Shown here: in pieces, positions 44,821 through 53,244 of the stretch
How the letters are laid out: each line of letters begins with the position of its first letter
How positions within the stretch are numbered: position 1 is the stretch's first letter
Translations under genes and position numbers: made by a program
Notes under the pieces: model-generated
The model's database searches: none
Told to the model about the DNA's origin: nothing
The model's input: only the letters and a program-made list of their open reading frames with translations
Assembly: GCF_010974825.1 (NCBI RefSeq)
Contig: NZ_JAAILA010000010.1
Location: forward strand, 62,001 to 126,000
Reading direction: 5' to 3'
DNA from: Aeromonas rivipollensis
Lineage (GTDB): Bacteria > Pseudomonadota > Gammaproteobacteria > Enterobacterales > Aeromonadaceae
DNA: 64,000 nucleotides

Positions 44821-45432
44821 ATGACATCTCATCAAAAACTCCTGCTGTTGCTGCTCACCCTGGTACTGCTGGTGCTCTCCGGCTGGCAACCCTATGACAG
44901 GGTCACCTGGCTGCTGGAAGTCGCCCCCGTGCTGATCGTCGTGCCGCTGCTGCTGCTGAGCCAGCGCAGCTACCCCCTCACCAGCCTGCTCTACCTCTGC
45001 ATCTTCCTGCACGGGGCCGTGCTGATGCTGGGGGGCGCTTACACCTATGCCCGGGTACCGCTCGGTTTCGATCTGCAGCAGTGGTTCGATCTCAGTCGCA
45101 ACCCCTATGACAAGATTGGCCACTTCTTCCAGGGATTCGTGCCCGCCCTGGCCTGCCGCGAGATTCTGCTGCGCGGCCACCATGTGCAGGGCAAGAAGAT
45201 GCTGGTGTTTCTGGTGATCTGCGTGGTGCTCGCCGTCAGCGCCAGCTATGAGCTCATCGAGTGGGGCGCCGCACTGGCGCTGGGTCAGGGCGCCGACGAG
45301 TTCCTCGGCACCCAGGGGGACCCCTGGGATACCCAGTCCGACATCTTCTGTGCCCTGGTGGGGGCCGTCAGCGCCCTGTTGCTGCTCTCCCCCCTGCACG
45401 ACCGCCAGCTCGGCAGGCTTGCCCGGCCCTGA
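44821..45432 (+). CDS. yjdF: DUF2238 inner-membrane protein YjdF
   Basis: This 203-residue membrane protein has about six helices and the family segments GWQPYDRVTWLLEVAPVLI, NPYDKIGHFFQGFVPA, SASYELIEWG and GTQGDPWDTQSDI. It matches E. coli YjdF (DUF2238) in these places. The biochemical function is unknown. The ATG at 44821 is preferred over a start 16 codons upstream because only the region from here is conserved. Confidence 0.85.
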   Translation: MTSHQKLLLLLLTLVLLVLSGWQPYDRVTWLLEVAPVLIVVPLLLLSQRSYPLTSLLYLCIFLHGAVLMLGGAYTYARVPLGFDLQQWFDLSRNPYDKIGHFFQGFVPALACREILLRGHHVQGKKMLVFLVICVVLAVSASYELIEWGAALALGQGADEFLGTQGDPWDTQSDIFCALVGAVSALLLLSPLHDRQLGRLARP

Positions 45433-45439
45433 GCCCGTC

Positions 45440-45470
45440 GAGGGAAGGGCTTGCCCCTTCCCTCTTTCTC
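45440..45470 (+). terminator. Terminator after yjdF
   Basis: The stem GAGGGAAGGG / CCCTTCCCTC with a short loop is followed by TTTCTC. The T run is interrupted, so it is of moderate strength. Confidence 0.6.
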
Positions 45471-45539
45471 CTGGATCCTCCCGGCCCCCTTCAGAAATCC
45501 GGCGCGCCGCCGCTAACCCAGTCAACCGGGGAGCGCATC

Positions 45540-46292
45540 ATGGCCAGATTATCCTTACCACTGCTGTTTTTGACCCTGCTGGCGAGCACCACCTTGCCGG
45601 CCAACGAGATCTCGCCCCCTGCCCCCCTGGATCACTGGCAGGAGAGCGACTGGAAGGGGGTGCCTGACAGCACCCGGATCGACAAGCAGAGGGTGCTCTT
45701 TGCCAAGCACGACGGCGACAGCTACCTGGGGCTCGCCATCCTGTTGCCGGACTGGCAGCGCAGCGGCCAGCTGTGGCAGCTGACCCGGGAGCTGGGGCGA
45801 CTCGGCTTCGACACCCTGCTGCTGCTCCCCTCCCCCCAGCAGACAGAGCTGGATCCGGCCTCCGAGAAGAAGCAGGAGACCCTAGACGCGTTTCGCCAGC
45901 AATTTGCCGAGCGCATCGTCAAGCTAGGTGATGCCAAGCTGCAAGAGGGCGGCTTCAAGCTGCTGCTGGCGCAAGGCACCAGCGCGGCCTGGGCCGCCAA
46001 CCTCATCACCAGCGAGCAGTTGCCCGCCCCCGATGCCCTGGTGCTGCTCGACGGTTTCTTTCCCAACCAGCTGAGCAACCAGACCCTGGCCAAGCAGGTG
46101 GCCCAGGCCAGCATTCCCACCCTGGATCTCTATCAGGAAGACGGGGGGCGCTGGCCCCTGCTGGCCGCCGAGGCGCGGCGCAGCGAGAGCCGCCGCAGCC
46201 ACAAGCTCAACTACCGCCCCTACGCCCTGATGGAGCTGGACGAAACGCCGGGGCGCATCCAGGGCTGGCTGACCCATCTGGGCTGGATCTGA
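45540..46292 (+). CDS. DUF3530 family exported protein
   Basis: The 250-residue product has a signal peptide (LSLPLLFLTLLASTTLPA) and an alpha/beta-hydrolase-like sequence of the DUF3530 family (AILLPDWQRSG, GFKLLLAQGTSAAWAA, ALVLLDGFFP, PTLDLYQED). The nucleophile elbow is GTSAA rather than the usual GxSxG, so hydrolase activity is uncertain. GGGGAG precedes the ATG by six bases. Confidence 0.75.
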   Translation: MARLSLPLLFLTLLASTTLPANEISPPAPLDHWQESDWKGVPDSTRIDKQRVLFAKHDGDSYLGLAILLPDWQRSGQLWQLTRELGRLGFDTLLLLPSPQQTELDPASEKKQETLDAFRQQFAERIVKLGDAKLQEGGFKLLLAQGTSAAWAANLITSEQLPAPDALVLLDGFFPNQLSNQTLAKQVAQASIPTLDLYQEDGGRWPLLAAEARRSESRRSHKLNYRPYALMELDETPGRIQGWLTHLGWI

Positions 46293-46413
46293 CCCGAACG
46301 ACTAGCAAGTATGGAATTGGGCCATTCGGCCTGTCTGCATCCGGGCTGGTCAGCCGCCCCCCATCTTTGGCATCATGACGACTCCCACGCGGCAGCGAAC
46401 GGCAGGAGGCTTC

Positions 46414-47370
46414 ATGCAGCAAATCGTGTTTCTCGACAGTGACACCCTGGACGCCAGCATCAATCTGCGTCGCCCCGATTTCCCCCATCACTGGCAAAGC
46501 TACCCCGAGACGAGACCGGAACAGGTGGTGGAGCGGCTCAGGTGCGCCAGCATCGCCATCATCAACAAGATCCGCATCGGCAAGGACGAGCTGGCCCAGT
46601 TGCCGGAGCTGCGCCTGATCGCCCTGGCGGCCACCGGCAGTGACAACCTGGATCTGGAGGCGTGCCGCGCCGCCAATGTCGCCGTGTGCAACATCCGCAA
46701 CTATTCGGGCCCCTCGGTTCCCGAACACGCCATGGCTCTGATGCTGGCCCTGTCACGCAACCTGTTCGCCTGGCGCCAGTCCCTGCAGGAGGGGCGCTGG
46801 CAGCAGAGCGGCCAGTTCTGTTTCTTCGATCACCCCATCATGGATCTGCACGGCAAGCGGCTCGGCATCATAGGCAAGGGCACCCTGGGTCAGGCCCTGG
46901 GGCAGAGAGCCGGCGCCATCGGCATGGAGGTCTTCTATGCCCAGAGCCAGGTCGGCGCCCCCGGGGATGAAGACAGATTGCCCCTGGAGGCCCTGCTGCA
47001 GAGTTCGGATGTGATCAGCCTGCACTGCCCGCTCACCCCCTACACCCGCCACCTCATCGGGGAGCGGGAGCTGGCCATGATGAAACCGGGCGCCCTGCTC
47101 ATCAACGTGGGCCGCGGCGGCCTGGTGGACGAGCAGGCCCTGCTGGAGGCGCTCGGCAACGGTCGCCTCGGCGGTGCCGGGTTCGATGTGGCAAGCGTCG
47201 AGCCACCGCCCCCCGACCACCCCCTGATGCAGGCGCTGCGTTACCCCAACTTCATCCTGACGCCCCATGTGGCCTGGGCCAGCGAGGAGTCGATGCAGCG
47301 TCTCGCGGATCAGCTTATCGACAACATCAACGCCTTCGCCCTCGGCAGGCGCCAGCACCGCCTGGTCTAA
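46414..47370 (+). CDS. D-2-hydroxyacid dehydrogenase (hydroxypyruvate/glycerate type)
   Basis: This 318-residue NAD(P)-dependent dehydrogenase has the Rossmann motif LGIIGKGTLGQALG (about 150-163), the catalytic Arg in NVGRGGLVDEQAL, and the catalytic His in LTPHVAW. The sequence is most like HprA-type glycerate dehydrogenases, which reduce hydroxypyruvate to D-glycerate. Other substrates of the superfamily cannot be excluded. The ATG at 46414 has GGAGG four bases upstream. Confidence 0.88.
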   Translation: MQQIVFLDSDTLDASINLRRPDFPHHWQSYPETRPEQVVERLRCASIAIINKIRIGKDELAQLPELRLIALAATGSDNLDLEACRAANVAVCNIRNYSGPSVPEHAMALMLALSRNLFAWRQSLQEGRWQQSGQFCFFDHPIMDLHGKRLGIIGKGTLGQALGQRAGAIGMEVFYAQSQVGAPGDEDRLPLEALLQSSDVISLHCPLTPYTRHLIGERELAMMKPGALLINVGRGGLVDEQALLEALGNGRLGGAGFDVASVEPPPPDHPLMQALRYPNFILTPHVAWASEESMQRLADQLIDNINAFALGRRQHRLV

Positions 47371-47382
47371 ACGACGGAGACG

Positions 47383-47407
47383 AAAAAGGGGCCACCGGCC
47401 CCTTTTT
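47383..47407. terminator. Bidirectional terminator, dehydrogenase / glycine-zipper gene
   Basis: A perfect 11-bp stem AAAAAGGGGCC / GGCCCCTTTTT with loop ACC lies between two convergent genes. The A and T runs make it work in both directions. Confidence 0.92.
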
Positions 47408-47426
47408 CATTATGCTCGGGATGACA

Positions 47427-47921
47427 TCAGTCATCGTCGTGCCATCTGCGCTTCTTGTACTTCTTGTGATGCTTGTGGTGGCCATTGTGATAGCCGTTGT
47501 CACCCCGGTAGCGGTGACCTCCCCGGTAGTCGTTGTTGGACTCGTGGCTATCGCCGGTTCTGGCCCCGATGGCAGAGCCACCAGCCCCGCCGATGCCGGC
47601 GCCGATCAGGCGACCGGTATCGCCACCCACGCTCTTGCCGATGGCGGCGCCACCCAGGGCACCGACGGCGCCACCCAGGGCAGCCTCATTCTTGTTGCCC
47701 CTGTCGGCCGTGGCCGCACCGCCCGCCGCACCGCCGACTGCGGCTCCCACCAGGGCGCCGGTGTCGCCCCCCAGCTGCTTGCCTATCATGGTGCCAGCCA
47801 CTCCGCCGACGCCACCACCGAGTATGGTGTTGAGGGTCTCGGACGCCTGCGCCTGACCATTGCCCAACAGCAGCGCGCCCAGCAGCGCCACTGCGCTCAT
47901 GCCGTATTTGTTCATCTCCAT
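47427..47921 (-). CDS. Glycine-zipper protein with His-rich C-terminus
   Basis: This 164-residue exported protein has a signal peptide (VALLGALLLGNGQAQA), three stretches of GxxxG glycine zipper (about 34-122, e.g. GGGVGGVAGTMIGKQLGG and GAAVGGAAGG), and a hydrophilic tail rich in His, Lys, Arg and Asp (HNGHHKHHKKYKKRRWHDDD). Glycine zippers pack in membranes and occur in outer-membrane or surface-associated proteins. The tail could bind metal or nucleic acid or polysaccharide. GGAG six bases upstream supports the ATG at 47921. Confidence 0.75.
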   Translation of the reverse strand: MEMNKYGMSAVALLGALLLGNGQAQASETLNTILGGGVGGVAGTMIGKQLGGDTGALVGAAVGGAAGGAATADRGNKNEAALGGAVGALGGAAIGKSVGGDTGRLIGAGIGGAGGSAIGARTGDSHESNNDYRGGHRYRGDNGYHNGHHKHHKKYKKRRWHDDD

Positions 47922-48085
47922 GGGGTACTCCTGTCAAACCTGATGTCTGATTGATTATTTTTCCCTGCACTATACAAAGCGCCCCGGACTCCGCTACCGG
48001 GATTACGACGTCTTCGCCGACAGGCTGACTGTCTCTGCTTCGCGACATGGCTCAATCACATGGGCTAACCGACTGAAAATGAATT

Positions 48086-48125
48086 AAAAAAAAAGGTCAC
48101 ATGGGAAATTATCCCCACTGTGACC
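48086..48125 (-). terminator. Terminator of the diguanylate cyclase gene
   Basis: The stem GGTCACA / TGTGACC with an inner GGG/CCC pair has nine A on its left, so on the minus strand it ends in a T run. It lies 40 bp beyond the gene's stop. Confidence 0.85.
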
Positions 48126-48165
48126 CCTTTCTCGGCCATTCAGGCCCTTTTTCTCCCGATGGCGG

Positions 48166-49713
48166 TCAGACAGATACTGTCACTACAGCCCCTTTGGAGG
48201 GAGGCGAAGTGGCTGACAGATGCCAGCAGTCCCGTCCCTGCCGCTTGCTCTGGTACAGACACTCATCCGCCCGATCGAGCAGGGCATCGGCGTCATCCGG
48301 GTAGCGAGCCCCGCCGGCACTCAGGGTGATGCACTCCTCAAACTCGCGCCACTTCAGCGCCCGCACCCGGGCCAGCAGATGGGTCAGGCGATCCTCGACC
48401 TCTTCCTGCTCCCAAGGCAGCAGGGCCGCAAACTCATCCCCCCCGATGCGGTAGACCTGAGCCTCTCCCAGGGTTCTTGCCATTATGGTGGCCACCCGGA
48501 ACAGCACCCCATCCCCTACCCCGTGCCCCCAGCTGTCATTGACGCGCTTGAAGCTATCCACATCAAACAGCACCAGCCAGTGGGGCCTCTCCTCCTGCGC
48601 CAGCCTGGCCCTGTCCTGCTCGAAGGCCCGCCGGTTCATGATGCCGGTGAGGGGATCGTGCAGCAGGGCATCCTGCCCCTGCTGCAGGCTGTTTCTCACC
48701 TGATGGATCTCCCCCAGGCTGCCGTGCACGAACCAGGTGCGCTGGCGCAGCTGGATCTCCATCAGCGCCTCATCCTGAACGAGGCCACAGAGGGAGCGCT
48801 GCACCAGGGTCTGCTCCTGGCGAAAGATCCGCACCAGAAACAGCAGGCTGCACAGCCAGATGGCGAGCAGCGCCAGCGCGGGCAGCACCACCATCAGCAG
48901 GGTATCTTGCAGGTTGCCGCGAAAGTGGGTGGGGGGCAGATAGATGTTGAGATCCCAGTCGATATCCGACAGCGGCAACCTCAGGTGACAGCCTTTGCGG
49001 ATCACGCTCAGCCCGGCTCCCTGGCTAGAGGCACCGGAGACAGCCGGCAGCAGTGACAGGTTGTGTCCCACCACCAGCCGCCCATCCTTGCGCTCTGTGA
49101 TGTAGAGGGCGGCCTGGTCGCTGCCCATCGCCCGTTGCAGCGCCGCCTGCAGCGAGTTGAACGACATGTCGACCATCAGCAGGCCCAGCAGTTGCCCCTC
49201 GTCATCCTTGACCCGCTTGATCAGGGTCAGAACCTCTGCGTCGCTGCCGAACTCCTGGTAGGGACCAAACCAGATGAGCTCGTCGCTGTCGCTGGCCAGG
49301 GCCTGATACCAGGGGCGCCTCTGCGCCTGATAGTCGGTCGGCACCGGCCAGTCGGGATAGCTGTCGAGACGGTCGAAGCGGGCGTTGTAGAAGTAGAGGA
49401 AGTGGGCGTCGTGCTTGAACTGGTGGGCTATGGCCCAGATCCCGTTGATGGCCGAGTCGCCCCTCGCGATGGCCTGCTTGTCCAGGGAGGCCTCCAGCAC
49501 GCCGAGCTGGCGCCGATTGGCCAGCACCATCTCGTGGATCAGGGTGGCGTCGATGGAGGTGAGCATGTGGTCATAGCCCGCCAGGGTCTTGTCTATGCTG
49601 CGCAGGTAGCTGGCCGCGGCCAGCAACAGGGTGGCGATCAGCACCAGGGCACCGAGCAGGAACGACAGCGGCGTCAGTATGTAGTAGCGTTCCTTGATGA
49701 TAGTTGCAGGCAT
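48166..49713 (-). CDS. dCache-GGDEF diguanylate cyclase
   Basis: This 515-residue membrane enzyme should make cyclic di-GMP from two GTP. It has TM1 (about 13-34), a periplasmic double-Cache sensor (about 40-270; DYQAQRRPWYQAL), TM2 (about 275-300), a linker and a GGDEF domain (about 350-500) with DPLTGIMNRRAFEQD and an intact RIGGDEFAALL. The RxxD inhibitory site upstream of GGDEF is absent (the place reads RTLG), so product inhibition is probably missing. The sensor is similar in type to that of the chemoreceptor at 24778. The ligand is unknown. Confidence 0.93.
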   Translation of the reverse strand: MPATIIKERYYILTPLSFLLGALVLIATLLLAAASYLRSIDKTLAGYDHMLTSIDATLIHEMVLANRRQLGVLEASLDKQAIARGDSAINGIWAIAHQFKHDAHFLYFYNARFDRLDSYPDWPVPTDYQAQRRPWYQALASDSDELIWFGPYQEFGSDAEVLTLIKRVKDDEGQLLGLLMVDMSFNSLQAALQRAMGSDQAALYITERKDGRLVVGHNLSLLPAVSGASSQGAGLSVIRKGCHLRLPLSDIDWDLNIYLPPTHFRGNLQDTLLMVVLPALALLAIWLCSLLFLVRIFRQEQTLVQRSLCGLVQDEALMEIQLRQRTWFVHGSLGEIHQVRNSLQQGQDALLHDPLTGIMNRRAFEQDRARLAQEERPHWLVLFDVDSFKRVNDSWGHGVGDGVLFRVATIMARTLGEAQVYRIGGDEFAALLPWEQEEVEDRLTHLLARVRALKWREFEECITLSAGGARYPDDADALLDRADECLYQSKRQGRDCWHLSATSPPSKGAVVTVSV

Positions 49714-49721
49714 GCCACCCT

Positions 49722-49753
49722 CTATAAAATGTCACGTAAGATGCATTTTATAG
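49722..49753. promoter_or_regulatory. Inverted repeat directly upstream of the diguanylate cyclase gene
   Basis: Arms CTATAAAATG and CATTTTATAG (10 bp, perfect) with a 12-base spacer end 9 bases before the ATG at 49713. In RNA it would form an AU-rich hairpin just before the AGGGTGG ribosome site. In DNA it could be an operator. Confidence 0.6.
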
Positions 49754-49782
49754 TGGAAAACACCACCGTTGTATTGATTGAA

Positions 49783-49807
49783 GTCATTAACACCCAAGGT
49801 TAATGAC
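49783..49807. promoter_or_regulatory. Second inverted repeat upstream of the diguanylate cyclase gene
   Basis: Arms GTCATTAA and TTAATGAC are separated by nine bases. It lies 70 bp upstream of the cyclase start and about 190 bp before the nitroreductase gene. It is a possible operator for a dimeric regulator. Nothing else was recognised between 49808 and 49880. Confidence 0.45.
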
Positions 49808-49884
49808 AATAAAGACATCAATGGGCCATGCCCGGTTTCGTCATCTGAATATCCATAAAAAGTAGAAACAGTCATCACCCAGCG

Positions 49885-49913
49885 TTGACGGTTTCTTGCA
49901 CAGAAGGTGTTAT
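49885..49913 (+). promoter_or_regulatory. Candidate promoter of nitroreductase gene
   Basis: TTGACG (49885-49890) and TGTTAT (49908-49913) are separated by 17 bases. They would give a leader of about 75 bases. The -10 is only a moderate match. Confidence 0.35.
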
Positions 49914-49994
49914 AGTCCATGACTCGAGAAATCGGAGCCAGATGACCTTTGTCGGCAACGCTGGCAGCAACGATTCATCAACCAAGGAGATGTT

Positions 49995-50597
49995 ATGAGC
50001 AGTCCGTTTATCGAACAGATCAAAGTACGTCGTACCATCTATGCCCTGGGTGACCAGGTGACCCATTCCGAGGCCCAGCTGACGGCCCTCATCAAGGATG
50101 CCATCAAGCACAGCCCCTCTTCCTTCAACTCCCAGAGCTCCCGTGCCGTCATCCTGTTTGGCGAGCAGCACCACAAGCTGTGGGACATAGTCAAAGCTGA
50201 ATTGAAAAAGATTGTGCCGCCAGAGGCCTATCCCCAGAGCGAAGCCAAGGTAAACGGCAGCTTCCGCGCCGGTTTCGGGACTGTGCTGTTCTTCGAGGAC
50301 ACCGCCGTCATCAAGGATCTGCAGCAGAAATTCGCCCTCTATGCCGACAACTTCCCCATCTGGTCCGAACATGCCACCGGGATCGCCCAGTTTGCGGTCT
50401 GGACCACCCTGGCCCAGGAAGGCATAGGCGCCTCCTTGCAGCACTACAACCCGCTGATCGACGAAGCGGTTCGCCAGGAATGGGACCTGCCCGCCAGCTG
50501 GCTACTGCGTGCCCAGATGCCCTTTGGCAGCATAGAGCAACCGGCCGGTGACAAGACCTTCATGGACGACGAGGTCCGCTTCCGGGTCTTCAAATAG
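49995..50597 (+). CDS. Nitroreductase-family protein (Hbn1/CinD-like)
   Basis: This 200-residue FMN-dependent oxidoreductase has the nitroreductase fold start IEQIKVRRTIYALG with the FMN-binding RRT, SPSSFNSQSSR and the C-terminal half with EHATGIAQFAVWTTLAQEGIGASLQHYNP. It belongs to the group that includes fungal Hbn1 and Lactococcus CinD. Likely activity is reduction of quinones or nitro compounds. AAGGAG precedes the ATG. Its 3' end overlaps the convergent HAD gene by 8 bp. Confidence 0.9.
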   Translation: MSSPFIEQIKVRRTIYALGDQVTHSEAQLTALIKDAIKHSPSSFNSQSSRAVILFGEQHHKLWDIVKAELKKIVPPEAYPQSEAKVNGSFRAGFGTVLFFEDTAVIKDLQQKFALYADNFPIWSEHATGIAQFAVWTTLAQEGIGASLQHYNPLIDEAVRQEWDLPASWLLRAQMPFGSIEQPAGDKTFMDDEVRFRVFK

Positions 50598-51309
50598 TCC
50601 CGGGGCTTCGCCCGCTCAAGCCCTCGTTCGCCGGGGGCTTTTTGTTGCCCGTCTCTCGGGTCGGCAGCGTTACCAGCAAGGGGCCAGCTTCCTTCGCGAC
50701 CACAGTCACCTGACTCCAATCGGGGATCACCGCCACGACCGCCGGGTCGAGCCGCCTGTCGCCCCCGATCTGCACCACGGGGCAACCGGCCTGCAGGGCG
50801 CTGAGTATCCCCGCCGGGGCATCCTCGAACACCAGGCAGTCGGCGGGAGCAAGACCCAGCCGGCGCGCGGCGAGCAGATAAGGCTCGGGATCCGGCTTGC
50901 CCCGCTCCACCTCCTCTGCCCCGATCAATAGTTTTGGCAACGGCAACCCGGCACTGGTCAGGCGGTGCCGCGCCACCCGCTGGCTGGCGGAGGTCACCAG
51001 CGCCCAGCGATCCGGCGCCAAGGCCGCCAGCAGGGTGCGGGCCCCGGCGATCGGCTCGGCCACCCCCGCATGCTGGATCTCCAGCTCGTCGAGCAGCGCC
51101 ACCTCCCGGGCCAGGTCCAGCTGTGGCGCCAGCGCGCGGATCACCTCCCGCGAGCGCACCCCGTGGCACATGGCCAGCACAGGCGCGGGATCCAGCCGAT
51201 GGCCCTGACACCAGAGCCGCCAGACGGTTTCCACCTCGGTGGTGGAGTGCACCAAGGTGCCGTCCATGTCCAGCAGCAGGGCCTCGGCCCTCAGGGTGAG
51301 CATGGTCAT
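50590..51309 (-). CDS. HAD-superfamily phosphatase (YfbT/sugar-phosphatase type)
   Basis: This 239-residue HAD phosphatase has motif I LLLDMDGTLVHS (Asp nucleophile), motif II VTSAS, the Lys in ERGKPDPEPYLLAA and motif IV VFEDAPAGI. The cap is of the C1 helical type, and the sequence is like sugar-phosphate phosphatases such as YfbT. The C-terminal 20 residues (Gly/Pro/Asn rich) are encoded by the terminator region of the convergent gene. Its ATG overlaps the upstream small gene by 4 bp. Confidence 0.88.
   Translation of the reverse strand: MTMLTLRAEALLLDMDGTLVHSTTEVETVWRLWCQGHRLDPAPVLAMCHGVRSREVIRALAPQLDLAREVALLDELEIQHAGVAEPIAGARTLLAALAPDRWALVTSASQRVARHRLTSAGLPLPKLLIGAEEVERGKPDPEPYLLAARRLGLAPADCLVFEDAPAGILSALQAGCPVVQIGGDRRLDPAVVAVIPDWSQVTVVAKEAGPLLVTLPTRETGNKKPPANEGLSGRSPGTI
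50618..50643 (+). terminator. Terminator of nitroreductase inside the HAD gene end
   Basis: AAGCCC and GGGCTT arms separated by 11 bases are followed by TTTTT. The sequence also encodes the last residues of the convergent HAD protein. Confidence 0.6.
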
Positions 51310-51530
51310 GCGGTTCTCCCCGCCAGCACGTCGACGAAGGCCTGCCGCTGGGCCGACTGCTCATAGCAGGCGAGCGCCTGTTCGGAATTGCTCGCCCACA
51401 CCGGCAGGGGCCCGACGGCAAATCCCTGCTGCAACAGGCTGGTCAACAGCTCACCCGTCTCCGGCGCCGCCAGTGGCTGGGCCATTACCAGGCTTCCCTT
51501 GATCAAGAACAGATAACGTTCGCTCGACAT
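51306..51530 (-). CDS. 74-residue conserved-looking protein of unknown function
   Basis: This small protein starts MSSERYLFLIKGSLVMAQ and has no membrane helix or known motif. The C-terminal half is Ala/Gln-rich helical (SEQALACYEQSAQRQAF). It overlaps the HAD phosphatase start by 4 bp (ATGA), so the two are surely co-translated and may act together. It is divergent from the LysR gene at 51644, which may control both. Confidence 0.75.
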   Translation of the reverse strand: MSSERYLFLIKGSLVMAQPLAAPETGELLTSLLQQGFAVGPLPVWASNSEQALACYEQSAQRQAFVDVLAGRTA

Positions 51531-51643
51531 GACATGACTCCTTGTGGCTGGTCAGAGGGCCAAAGGCCCGTTTCGAGACCATTAGAACAAGGCAGTTAGA
51601 TAATTTATAATCAATAAATCGCCACATTGGATAACCAAATGGA

Positions 51644-52534
51644 ATGAAATTCGACTTAAGGCAACTGCAGGCCTTCGTCATGCTGGCCGAGACCGCCAAC
51701 TACCGGGAAGCCGCCAGCCGGCTCTTCATCACGCAACCGGCGCTGACCAAGCAGATCCAGGGGCTGGAGCTGGCGCTCGGCAGCACCCTGTTCAACCGGG
51801 GTCGCCACGGCGCCGAGCTGACCGCCATCGGCACCCAGTTGCTGCCCCAGGCCCGCGCCCTGGTGGAACACGGCAAGGGATTCGAGCACCACGCCCTGGC
51901 GCTGGCGAGTGGCGCCGCCGGGCGCCTCAAGATAGGGTTCGGGCTGTCGAGCTTCGCACTGGCCCCCTCCCTGGTGGCCCGCTTCAAGCAGCAGGCCCCC
52001 GATGTGATGGTGCACCTGCAGGACATGACCTCCGCCGTCCAGCACGATCTGCTGCTGGCGGGGCGGCTGCAGATAGGCTTTATGCGAAGGCCAGAGGCGC
52101 CACAGCTGAGGGAGCACAGGTTGCTGACCGACCGGCTGGTGCTGGCCGTGCCGAGCCAGATGACGGGGCCGGATCCGGCTGCGTTCGACGTGGAGCGGGC
52201 GCTGACCACGCAGCCGCTGTTGCAGATGGTGGGCCACCGCTGCCCCGGCCTCAGCCAGCAGATCGCCCGCTTCCTCGGCGCCAACCGGCTGACCGGCATG
52301 ATCCAGGAGGCGGAAGACATCCAGACCCTGGTGGCCCTGGTGGCCGCCGGCATAGGCAACGCCATACTGCCCCGCAGCGTCGGCTTCATCGCGGGCAAGG
52401 ACGTGACCCTCTATCCCCTGTCCGGCCCCTGGTCCGAGTGGGAGATAAGCCTGGTGTGGAACCCCGACTTTGCGGATCCCATTCGGGATCGCTTCCTGAC
52501 CCTGGTCAGGGCTATGCACCCGGAGGCCGAATAA
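51644..52534 (+). CDS. LysR-family transcriptional regulator
   Basis: This 296-residue LysR protein has a typical helix-turn-helix (LRQLQAFVMLAETANYREAASRLFITQPALTKQI, about residues 5-38) and an effector domain with SGAAGRLKIGFG. It is divergent from the 74-residue/HAD pair with 113 bp between starts, a region rich in A/T that holds a TATAAT (51606-51611). Its target is probably that pair. The effector is unknown. Confidence 0.9.
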   Translation: MKFDLRQLQAFVMLAETANYREAASRLFITQPALTKQIQGLELALGSTLFNRGRHGAELTAIGTQLLPQARALVEHGKGFEHHALALASGAAGRLKIGFGLSSFALAPSLVARFKQQAPDVMVHLQDMTSAVQHDLLLAGRLQIGFMRRPEAPQLREHRLLTDRLVLAVPSQMTGPDPAAFDVERALTTQPLLQMVGHRCPGLSQQIARFLGANRLTGMIQEAEDIQTLVALVAAGIGNAILPRSVGFIAGKDVTLYPLSGPWSEWEISLVWNPDFADPIRDRFLTLVRAMHPEAE

Positions 52535-52632
52535 AACGGCGGCAAACCAAAGGGATGACCACGATCTCTCGTGCTAGCAGGAAGAGTGGGAGCAGGGACA
52601 CGCACCCATCTGATGTGCGCGTCCTCAAGGCC

Positions 52633-53211
52633 TCAGCCGGGATCTGACAGCAGCTGGGCCACCTTGATCACCTCGGCGATGCGACCGAGCTGGCGCAGGG
52701 AGGCATGGTGCTCATTGGCATCGGCGGCGGCGCAGGCATCTTCCAGTATGGTGATGGCGTAGTCCCGATCGTGGCCATCCCGGGCGGCGGCCTGAATGGC
52801 CCAACCGGTGCTCACCCCGCACAGATAGAGGTGATCGATATGATTGGCCCGCAGTGCGGGTTCCAGCGCCGTGCCGTAGAAGGGGCTGACCCTGGGCTTG
52901 GTCAGCACCAGATCCCCGGGTGCGACATCCAGCTCGGGGTGAAAGTCGGTGCCGCTATCGGCCAGGGAGAGGGCGCCCTGCTGGTGAGCCCGGCCAAACA
53001 TGGGGGAGCCCTTGGGTTGCAGCAGATAGCCGCCGTCGAAGCCAACCTTGATGAGCACCACCAGCCAGCCTCTGGTACGGGCATGGGCCAGCGCCTGGTT
53101 GGCATGGGTGATGGCATCCTGCTCCTGCACATGGGCCGCCGAGGCGGCGATGCGCCCGTCCGGGTGGGCGATGTCGTTGATAAAGTCGATCACCAGCAAT
53201 GCCTTGTTCAT
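52633..53211 (-). CDS. Isochorismatase-like cysteine hydrolase
   Basis: The 192-residue protein has the catalytic triad of the family: Asp9 (LLVIDFIND), Lys105 (LTKPRVSPFYGT) and Cys131 (LCGVSTGWAIQ), with the cis-peptide region preceding Cys131. Members hydrolyse amides such as nicotinamide or carbamates, or isochorismate, and the substrate here is open. It follows ubiF after 33 bp on the same strand, so it may be co-transcribed with it. Confidence 0.9.
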   Translation of the reverse strand: MNKALLVIDFINDIAHPDGRIAASAAHVQEQDAITHANQALAHARTRGWLVVLIKVGFDGGYLLQPKGSPMFGRAHQQGALSLADSGTDFHPELDVAPGDLVLTKPRVSPFYGTALEPALRANHIDHLYLCGVSTGWAIQAAARDGHDRDYAITILEDACAAADANEHHASLRQLGRIAEVIKVAQLLSDPG

Positions 53212-53244
53212 GCTTCTGCCTCCTCGTCGTCAATGTCCTGCTGC

